From assembly GCA_013368445.1 (NCBI GenBank), contig JAACJO010000022.1:124001-188000 (forward strand): 64,000 nucleotides of DNA. Reading direction: 5' to 3'. The DNA comes from Leucocoprinus leucothites (Eukaryota; Basidiomycota; Agaricomycetes; Agaricales; Agaricaceae). A program made the position numbers and the translations under genes. The first letter of the stretch is position 1. Every line of letters starts with the position of its first letter. The notes beneath the pieces are model-generated. The model had not been told where the DNA came from. It ran no database searches and saw nothing but the letters and a program-made list of their open reading frames with translations. Below are positions 55,308 to 64,000 of the stretch, one piece after another.

Positions 55308-58300
55308 TCATTCATCATCATCTGATAACACCTCTGCATCATCCCCACAAGCATGGCCGAGCTTACAATACCTCATCACTATCAGGCAGGTATTCTCTCC
55401 ATAACCAATAAGGAAAATTGGATAGCCTTTTTTCCTCGGAGGCGGTATTCCTGTCGTAGATAGTGATATTGGATAATATTTCGTGGTCCATATGTCGACA
55501 GTCTAGGCAAATGTTAATATAGTACTTGTAGCACGCGTGGTATCACCTACTCACAATAGGGAACTTAACAAACTCAGATTTATGGCCGATTTCCACCCAC
55601 TTCTCGAGAAGGAGACAGTCCATTGGACAGTTCGGTTGTGTCCTGAGTAAAGGCGCAAATACAGAATTCTGTAAGAATTGACAATAGGTAAATCTGATCC
55701 CCTGAACCCTCCATGTAAGGCGATAACTCACCGAGGATAGCCTGAAGATGAGGTCTGCAAACTCATAGGAAAGCATACCGCCACAAAATAATTCTCGATC
55801 CAAATGGCAAAACGGAAAGTCATGAAGCCAGGTGGCTGCTGTAGTGAGCCCATGAGAAGTGCGTATTTCGCCCAGCGCCGCCCAGGTCTTGTCCAGCAGG
55901 GCCCTCCCATGAAATAGCGAGGGTAGAAATGAATAATCTCCGGTTAACAAGCACCAACTGCTCCATTCTATCCACAACCCATGCACTGCCACCCATGCTT
56001 GCTCTTCAATACACGACCAATGCTTAAAGCTCGTTCCCAACCTTGGAAAGGAAATGCTATTTCCACACAGATCGTATTCTGGAACCCTGAACCGCAACCA
56101 AGCTGTGTTTGGATCCAAGGGGTCGGGACGCCATGAAAAGACGAGAGGATGTAGCCATTGAAGAACAGAGGTGATGGTAGCATAATCAAGACCCATGAAG
56201 CATTGAAGGTCTTTCAATTGTAAAGCCCCCTGCCAACTATGAAACTTGCATCGAGTAATCACAATAAATGCGAGAATCTGCTGTGCAATGTGGCTGATAT
56301 TGGGAGGAATATTGAGAAGGGTATGGTGGCAGATAAGGCAGAAGATCTCTTCTGGATCGCGGTTTGAGGAAAGTATGTCGTTGATAATTTGGAGTCGTGA
56401 ATGAGGATCTGGACACCAAGGGCCAGCTACAAAAGATACAATGTTGCATACAAGATTATCATAAGAATTGATCAGAGGGGATCCACCGAAATCTTCATTG
56501 TCGTAATCTTCATTGTCGTAGGGAAATGTCTCAATCAAATCAAGGAGGGATTGATCACTGGAAATGGAGTCAAAGGTCTTCATTTTTGTGAAAGTCTCCT
56601 TCCAATGTGCATCTCGATTCATGGCATGTGGGTGCACAATGACAAGGACGGTATTCTGGTCGTGGCTAAGCAAGAAATACGACAGGGTCGGGCACCAATT
56701 TGTATCCCAAATATCATGGAATGCCGCGCGATCGTCAAACAAGTCTTGAGAGAGCGGAAAAGCAGGTCTGCTTCATCCCACATACTCGGCGGAGCCGAGT
56801 CCCAGTCTAGCGGCTTCACTTCCGTGGTCAATTGGCCAAACAGAGGCACATACTTGTCGATGAGCTGGTAATCTGTTGGCCATAGAGGTACGGTGCGCAC
56901 AATGCAAGTGCTTGCTGAGCTCCAAGTCCAGGTCTCCTTTGGCTATTCAATTTCGAAGGTAAGCTCCTGCTTTTTTTCGGAGAATGATTGAGTAGATCAC
57001 ATACATTTGTGACCAAATCGCGGACTAATCGTTTCGGGTACTCCTGTATACTCATAATTTCGTCCTCCTCAAGGTTGTAGTCAAGGAAGTAGTAGTGAAG
57101 TCTCCGTAGGAGGTCATTAAACGGAAAGCTTTCTAATTCCTCCTGTAGCTTTCCGACATCACGGCGAAGCAGGCCATGCCACTGCTTGAACAATACAGCC
57201 ATGGCATGAATACAGATCATGGAGGGACTAGTCTTCCCAATCCACGGAACAATGTCTAGTGAATGGATGGGAGTCAGTGATAGTGCTTAACACCGCAGCT
57301 GAGCATGGGTTACCTGACAGGTTTTCACTGGTAACTTCCTCAGGCGTTGGTCCGAGGATTCGATGCCACTTGATGCACGCAGCTCGTATCTCTGCGAGCG
57401 CATCCACTTCATGCAACCCAAAGTGTCCCGCTTGAACAGCCACCTTCACATAATCGGCGAATGTGGTGTGAGAAAACTCAAGGCGTTTGTAGTGAGCATC
57501 GGTGGGTGCAGGTACGGAGAGGACAGAGCGAAGTCTTCGTAATGATCCGTAAAAAGCGGTTTGGCCGATGAACAGAAAATTTGCTATTGCTTGTGCAGGA
57601 ATTGTATTGTCAATGAGGATTGCATCCTCACGGATCGTGAGTGTGGCATACAAGATTAGAAGAGCAGTGCGACGGAGAGTAAGAGGAATGCTGAGAACTA
57701 GCCCCCTATACAGTGCTGTGAGAGGCTCAAATGGATTTCGCTCGTCAGAAGTGAGCTTGCCTTGCAGAGACCTCAGGCATAGCTCAAGCTGAGCGGTGGG
57801 GTCATCATCATCAACACATGCCACAACGAGAGAAGCAAGTAGCGGACGCAGCGGACTCGATTGACTGCACATCGGTGCGAGCGGGCCACTCAACGTCTGC
57901 AGAAAATGCATCGCTGTGTTTGCTTTTAATACCCTTAAACCCGTCCCGTAGCACTATTGAAACATCCAGGCGGGCTGCAGGGGTATTCATTGATAGCTCC
58001 TCCTGCCGTACTCCGGAAGCAGGGCCAAGTGCATCGAAAGTAGATACGATTTGCCATTCCGGGCGACTAGTGATGATGCAAACAAAGGGAAGTTGTCGTG
58101 CCTTGAAGGCCAAAGAAAAAGACGCGAATGCCTTAATAAGCTCGCACTGCGCGTCTTGTGTGCTGCACTCGTCGAGACCATCTAAGAGAAGAAGTATCGG
58201 ATGGGGTGTAGAATTGGGGGTCTTGATCCTCAGAGCATCTACTGGCTCGTGAATTAGTTGTTGGAACTGGTGTGGCAGGCGCTTCTCCAGAATGGTGGGG

Positions 58301-58876
58301 TCAGCGTTGAGGGCCTCGGAAATGCGTCGACTGAATGCAGGGTATGCGAGGGCGAGTTGGTGGGCTAGAGAAGGAACGATGCGATTGGGGTCATCGCGCC
58401 CGTTCGCTCTGGAAAGAAAAAGGCCTGCTCTTGGAAAGCCTTGTTGGGCGCAGTATTCCATGATGTTTTGGGCCATCGCTGATTTTCCAACGCCAGCAGG
58501 TCCGTAAAGCCAGAACAGCGACTCTGCTCGGTTCGTGTCAAGAAGCCAATTTATGAGTCTTTCCCGTAATGACACACGGGTATCGGGGTGGCACTGAGGA
58601 GCAGTGTAATGCCTTGCCGCGGAATCGTAGGTAGCGTCGACCATTGCTTTCTTCTCGAGGAGCTTTAACACTAGAGGATATTATTTAATTAAATGAACAG
58701 TCATCTGAATAGATGGGACTCGGCTTACTTTTCCTTTCGATGTCCGGTCTATCATTCGCACCTATGACCAGATTGTCGATGGTGAAATCGTGGGCGCCCG
58801 TTAAAAATGAGGGGTTTTGAACGATCGAATTCGAAGCTAAGGACATCAGATCCTTCCCAGGAGCTTTACTGTCCAT
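55308..58876 (-). pseudogene. NACHT-domain NLR-like NTPase, copy 3, frameshifted
   Basis: Third family member, inverted relative to the others. The exon starting at 58,876 (MDSKAPGKDLMSLAS to DIERK) has no stop, unlike copy 2. The main exon from 58,670 shows Walker A LYGPAGVGKSAM, Walker B LLLLDGLDEC and ITSRPEWQ. At about 57,855 eight bases are missing relative to copies 1 and 2 (after the SAAS codons), shifting the frame into a stop at 57,811. The correct frame resumes with LLASLVVACVDDDDPTAQL. A second 1-bp loss near 56,745 separates LLFRSL from DLFDDRAAFHD. The 3' exons (LLLEKWVEIGHKSEF, then YYPISLSTTGIPPP) end at TGA 55,308. Splice sites are otherwise conserved. The protein cannot be made full length. 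Confidence 0.82.
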
Positions 58877-60903
58877 ATCGCCTGATCATCAGTAGCGCGT
58901 AAATGTGATAAATCCTGTCTTGGTGCTTAGTGCGACGTACCTGCCTGCGAGGGTAGATAGCTGGTCTCACTGTGTGACCTGTGAACTCAAGAGGCTAGCT
59001 TTCTTGTGTAGAGATAGTTGTACCTGAGTAAATGTTGCCGAGTGATGAATTCCTACTGCGTATAAAGCCAGGCAATGCGAACAAATCACACATACTTGTA
59101 TCCGGGTGGTATCCTGCCTTGAACGGAATCCTCTTGGATTGAAAGATGACGGTCGAGGGCACTCGAGGGCGAAGTAACTGTCGATGTGGCGAGACTAACA
59201 GGATGAGGGATGGCGTGGCGAGAGTGACAGGACAAGGGATGCTGTGGCAAGAATAACAGGATGGCTGTGTCACACGAGGTGAAGCTGACGCTCATGGGCT
59301 ACACGCCTCCTAAGCATGGAAACTAATAGAAAAACTTTTAAAAAGGGTCCGCAGAGGAAAGGCTAGAAATATTAAACGAGCGGGCGTCGTAGGGGCACAT
59401 ACTGCCAGTGACACATGCTACCGTAGTCACGAAGTACTACAGCTCTTTCACACCTTCCTGACCTGAAGATTGAGCTTACATTCAGTAAATCCCGGTAATA
59501 TATTACAGGCATATCCGGAGCACTGCCAATTTCCTTACGAAAAATTCAGAGCCTAATCGGTTAAGTATTGAAGGCAGGAAAAAACAAAGACAGACGTCTC
59601 AAGGGGTGTAGCTTGAAATTATTGCACGTGATATAGTAGTAGTCAATGATCCAACACTCTGGAAAGGCGCCCTACAGATGACACTAGAGAAAGAATATGA
59701 CAACTCAGCACGCAGCGCCGATGGAACCCTGATATAAGTATGGAAGGAACTGGCTGATGTCAACTGGGTCACTCTTGTTATTTCAAGTATTAACTAACTA
59801 AAGTGCTGTGTACTCGGGTTAGACTCCTACCCGGCCACTAGGATGCATGATTTTATGTAAGAGTAGCAGTACAACACATCTTTGCAGAGAAGATCTCATA
59901 GGACTCCTCTTATTCGTGGCACCCACACCTGGACTACACATACCCACCCCTAGCATATACATCGACGTGCGTATCGTCCTCAACCTCTGCCCAGTCCCGA
60001 GCGTATGACCAAGCCCACATCCGCCCGCAGTCGAGCCCGCAATACGGGGATACTCGTGATCTTCTTGACTAGTAGAATGCGGTTGTGAGTGGGCGAAGAG
60101 TGGTTCAGGGAACGAAGCCGGAGCGAAAGTGAAATCAGGGCATAAGTACTTTAAGGCCTAGTAACTTCGAGACGTTTGTATTACTTGATGACTCCGTTGT
60201 GGTGGAAAGGGATAGAGAAGAGTCGGAAGACAATCCGAATGTAGAGGCTGCACGTCGTACCACAGATGAAGGGGGCATATCCCAACCCGCTATGGCGTTT
60301 TCATATGTCGGTGTTGGCGCTGCTGATGTAGGGGATTGAGGGTCGGAGTATTGTTGTTCAGATCCATAATGTACATTCCCCACTACCAGTGCTAGCGCCA
60401 TTGGTTGATGCTAAGCTTTGCGTAAGGTCCGATGAGAGTGCAGCTTCAATCGTCGCAGCTGTAGAGAGAAACGATTGGATTGTATATCACTGTCTTCGCG
60501 ATCGCGACGTCATGCTCTATCCCCTTCAGCCCCATTCGAACGACTTCACAGCCCGTGAAATAGTCGGATGCATTTCGTCGATGAACGCCAGAATTGAACG
60601 TCCACATCTGCAAAGCGGTCCGACGTGGGCATGGACACCGCTAGCCCCATCCTGATGAGTTGAGGTAGTCGACGAAAGTACGCCAACAAAGCTTCATACC
60701 CTTCCCTTCACCTCATCCGAATTTCGAATTTCGAGTTCCAGCCCTTACATCTTCCGTGTGGTCGTCCAACCTCTGCACAATAGCACTCAAAATATCATTG
60801 GATATTACCAGCGACGAAGACGAGACGGTTTCCACTGTCAGGATGTCCTGTGTATGCGCGTGACGAGACCTTTGTAGTAGCACCAAGAGGAGCGCTGAAG
60901 TCC
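58877..60903. other. NACHT 3 upstream region and unassigned sequence
   Basis: 58,877-59,300 holds probable 5' exons of NACHT 3 (minus strand; SIQEDSVQGRIPPGY, then a GTATGT donor). From 59,300 to 60,903 I recognise no gene. A minus-strand open frame at 60,135-60,401 (88 codons, Ser/Thr-rich) has no recognisable motif. Confidence 0.4.
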
Positions 60904-62452
60904 TCAAGTACGATACACCATACATAAAATACACGTTGAATATAGTGGCAATGATTCTGTGCTTTCACGAGTTCGCGGAGTGGATGTGGTGGGGTACGGG
61001 TAGTGTGGCACAGGACGTCGTGGTAGTAGTGCGATGGATTGATGTGGCGACGATGGCGAAGGGCTTGATGAGGGAGAAGTAGGTGGTAATATAGAGAGAG
61101 CTGGTGGGGCTAGTCGCTGGTAGCGTGGTTGTAGTTGAGCAAGAGGAAGAAGTGGGGCGATTGCGGTCAGGTTGGAGTGACCTAAGATAGACGCCAGTAT
61201 ATTGACGCTCGTAGCCATTGAGTCGGGAGCAGCAATATCTTTCTGGTCCACCACCGGCTCTTGAGCGTCTTGAACCACACTTTCAGCACGCGTGGCTACA
61301 ACGTCCTCCTCCACTCCAACAGCTGCCACTACCTGCGTCCCTGCAGATCGATTCTTGAACAGAATATCCACATTGACGCGTTCCCCGCTCTCTGGCGTGT
61401 CAATCTCCTCCACGGCGTCAACAGAAGCAACATCGCCACTGGCCGTATTTTCTTCAGCGAGAAGTTCATCAACACTAGGTCCGTCACTGCAGGTCACAAC
61501 GACAGCACCGGACGTATCTCCCACAGCAGCGCTACTGCCTTCTACGCCATCTGTCATCTCCTACGCGCCCAGCAGGATCCACATTCTTCGAATCCCGCGT
61601 TCCCAATGTTTCATCGACTAAAGCGAAGGCCTGGAGTGACGACATGCTCTCGCTGCAACGAAGAGTGAACACCAGCCATAACTTGCACTGGCGGTGAATG
61701 CTCTAGCACTGGAGCGGGTGGGATTTCAATTGTCGGGGTTGATGAATCAGGTTGAGGCAGAGGAGGGAGCGGAGGTGGTATCTCGTCAGAGGTATTAGGT
61801 GCTTGCTAAGGCTTTAAGGGAGGTATTGCCGCTTCTACGACCGCCTCGCACGACAGAGCTGACGACGGTGGTACATCTTCTATGTGTTCGGGTGCTGGTG
61901 CAGGCCCTGCAAAGAGAGAGTTGGCGGTGAGCTAGACTTGAGGATGGCATTGGGAGACGGAGCTTCTCACTGGAGTTATCGTATTGCATTTTCTTCTCCA
62001 GGAATGCACCGGCTGTTACACCCTCCACCTTTTGTTGAACGACCAGCATCTTCTTCGCCTGTTCTCGTTGTAAATCTTGCACGAGATCGTGAATCGAAGT
62101 TTGAATAGTGAAAAGACGCGCTAAAGTGCCCGATACCGAGACTGCTGCCGGAGGTATCTCGACCTGACTGAGGAAAGGTGGGTACGGATTAACGACTGTC
62201 AGTGGCTTGCGAGGGGAGGGGAAACAGGAAGGACATACATGTAGCAGGAAGCTACTTTGTGGCTGTTGTAGCGTCTAGTTCCAGAAGCCGTAGTTTCTTT
62301 CGCAAGTCTGCGAGTTCAGGCAACGTGGATTCGGAGAATTTGATGAACGTCGTGAGTTGTGAGATGGGTAGGGCCAGGTCATTTTGTGTGAGGTACTTGG
62401 ATATGGAGAGTATCCTACTCATGAACGAGCCCCCGTAATAGCCGCTGTACAT
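60904..62452 (-). pseudogene. Unrecognised coiled-coil / proline-rich protein gene, probably decayed
   Basis: Three minus-strand blocks look like exons of one gene. Block 1 (62,452-62,255) has YLTQNDLALPISQLTTFI and a coiled-coil ELADLRKKLRLLELDA. Block 2 (about 62,175-61,925, after an acceptor near 62,176) has IHDLVQDLQREQAKKMLVVQQKVEG, strongly coiled-coil. Block 3 (about 61,910-61,560) is Pro/Glu-rich (EIPPPLPPLPQPD, IEIPPAPVLEHSPP) but carries in-frame TAG and TGA stops. An acidic block (61,557-60,904, VDELLAEENTAS) follows in another frame. I do not know the family. The stops suggest decay, or introns that I misplaced. Confidence 0.4.
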
Positions 62453-62829
62453 CTCGTCGTCTTAAGGTGCCTGTTGCTTTCTCCTACTCCCGCTTTGCCT
62501 TCGACGTTCGTACTGGATTTGAGTGGTCCTAGACAGCACGCTCGTTCATGTTGGCTCTGTCTTCTGCCAGCAGAGAGATGCTGGAGATCCCAAGCATCGT
62601 CACAAGAGCGATGTTTTGAAATCACGAAACAAGTTGATTGACGGAAAAGGCATCTTGTTGATGAGCCCATTGATGCCTGAGGGGGACTTCCCACGCTTCA
62701 AGCGCTGGTTTGTAGTGACCCGACCGTGTAAAATTAGCAGTGTAGTGGTGATCTGATTGAGCGCTAAGCCTCGCTTGCCTTTCGCTCTCTTCGTCACCAT
62801 CACACGACACAGCAAGCTCACAGCAGAAA
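62453..62829. other. Breakpoint region of the BuGZ duplication
   Basis: From about 62,715 (GTGTAAAATTAGCAGTGT) the sequence matches 52,785 onward (ATGTAAAATTAGCCGTGT), the interval just after the Rpn7 stop. Unit 4 therefore starts where the Rpn7 gene ends. Left of this no gene was recognised. Confidence 0.5.
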
Positions 62830-64000
62830 ATGGGAAAGAAAAAGAATAAGCAGGTATGTTTCTCCCTTCGATACTGTATGTTCTATTCACCTTATTTTAA
62901 TAGATTTTGCGCCCATGGTGCTGGTACTGCGAGCGTGAGTTCGAGGATGAAAAAGGTATGCCGATAATCCCATTTTTTTCTCGTACCGGAACAGAAATCT
63001 GACTGAGAGTGCGCGCTACATCCAGTTCTCATGCAGCACCAGAAAGCAAAGCACTTTAAATGCGGCATGTGTCCCCGTCGGCTCAACACTGCAGGTGGTC
63101 TTGCTGTTCACATCTAGTAGGTGCACAAAATAGAATCAGCGAAGTAAGAGCACCCCGCCTTATCGTCACGTATGATCGTGCTCACCCCCTCAGCCTTCCC
63201 TAGTCTTCCACGAATTGAAAATCCACTTCCAGGTCGCGATGGCTACGAAGTTGAGATCTTTGGGATGGAATGTATCCCCGCGCTTGACTTAGCAAACTAC
63301 AAACGTCGTAAAGAAATCGAATTAGTCTCGCAGCCGGATCAATCTCTCAACCACAAGCTAAATGATCGAAATTTGATAATAGGCCTATGTCGGAGGATGA
63401 GTTGAAGGCTCAACTTGAGGCGCACAAGGCGTTAATGGGGTTGAATAATCCTGAGCCTTCGGCGAGCTCGACGACGCTGGATAATTCGAGTGGGAATGGA
63501 GTGATGTATGGTGCTCCGGCTCAGACGTATGCTGCGTTGTGCCTGTGCCCCCGCCTTCGGCTATGTCGCCGCCACCGCCGTTCCCGCCTGGTATCTCCCC
63601 GCCTCATGAAATGCTAGGTCAACCTCCGCCGTTTCCCCCTCCGTTCCCCGGAGGACTACCACCACGGTGAGTAATGTTTCTTTTTATGTTCTGGCGCGTT
63701 TCTGATTCATCTTTGAAACTCCAGTCCCCCTCCTCCTGGCTTCCCGTTTCCTCCCGGCTTCCCACCTCCAGGAGCACCAGGTGCTCCTCCCTTCCCACCA
63801 CCACTGCCGGGTGCACGACCACCCTTCCCACCACCCTTCCTTCCACCAGGTGCGTCCCCTCCTCCCGGATTCCCTGATTTCTCTCCCCCTCCTCCCGGTC
63901 CTCCTGGTAGTGCTGGTGGTGTTCTCGGTGCGTCACCGCCACCTTCACCTAACTTTGTCCCTGCCTCTACGAACGCGGGTCAACAGCCTCCTGCTCTGGC
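62830..64000 (+). pseudogene. BuGZ (ZNF207-like) broken copy, runs off right edge
   Basis: Closely matches 52,906-54,070: the same MGKKKNKQ exon, the same finger exons and [22 protein letters not shown]. Lesions: two consecutive stops (TAG TAG, 63,116-63,121) replace the Gln-Gln codons before VHK; a base loss in KEIEL near 63,324 shifts frame; and another indel at about 63,537 alters the QTYAAP segment. The proline-rich exon continues to the window end. It is much younger than the antisense remnants at 39,140 and 45,069, because introns and fingers still align closely. Confidence 0.88.

Noticed and set aside
59810..59860. tRNA-like CGGGTTAGACTCCTACCCGG resembling a T-arm
   Set aside because: No acceptor stem, D-arm or anticodon arm could be placed around it.
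1..64000. CRISPR array, rRNA operon, plasmid or phage features
   Set aside because: No regularly spaced short repeats, rRNA motifs or prokaryotic gene organisation; introns throughout mark this as fungal nuclear DNA.

Overview
The window is nuclear DNA of a filamentous basidiomycete, most likely an Agaricomycete. The evidence is dense short introns of about 50-65 bp with GT...AG ends, NACHT-type NLR-like genes in several copies, Ty1/Copia and Ty3/Gypsy LTR retrotransposons with chromodomain integrase, and a fungal F-box protein. Nothing bacterial, viral or organellar was seen, and there are no CRISPR arrays or rRNA genes. I found no tRNA I could defend.

Layout. (1) 1-16,200: a tandem segmental duplication. 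Unit A (about 953-7,893) holds the 5' part of the fibrillarin gene, an MFS monocarboxylate-type transporter and a broken AP endonuclease (Apn1). Unit B (about 7,894-16,200) repeats the order: a fibrillarin 5' stub, the transporter again, and a more complete Apn1. The full fibrillarin gene runs off the left edge on the minus strand. (2) 16,200-25,500: single-copy genes. These are an intronless F-box protein, a tartrate/D-malate dehydrogenase and an unrecognised three-to-four-helix membrane protein. (3) 25,500-46,650: two tandem modules, each a plus-strand NACHT gene followed by a decayed antisense copy of a BuGZ (ZNF207) zinc-finger gene. The first module is split by about 10 kb of retrotransposon: a Copia element with a second stacked LTR, then a Gypsy element with a zinc-knuckle ORF downstream of pol. 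(4) 46,750-52,770: housekeeping genes. These are an NTF2-like/FMO flavoprotein and two 26S proteasome lid subunits, Rpn6 and Rpn7, diverging from a 151-bp shared intergenic region. (5) 52,900-64,000: the apparently functional BuGZ gene followed by a third, minus-strand NACHT copy (the same module inverted), an unrecognised decayed coiled-coil/proline-rich gene, and another broken BuGZ copy running off the right edge.

The most interesting signals are the repeated and inverted NACHT-BuGZ module in different states of decay; the C:G-to-T:A-only nonsense pattern in both retroelements, whose pol frames have no frameshift; the extra zinc-knuckle ORF after the Gypsy chromodomain; the reciprocal-looking damage of the two Apn1 copies; and the head-to-head proteasome lid gene pair. 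All assignments come from reading translations by eye. Splice sites are inferred from frame continuity and family conservation, and no database search was run.
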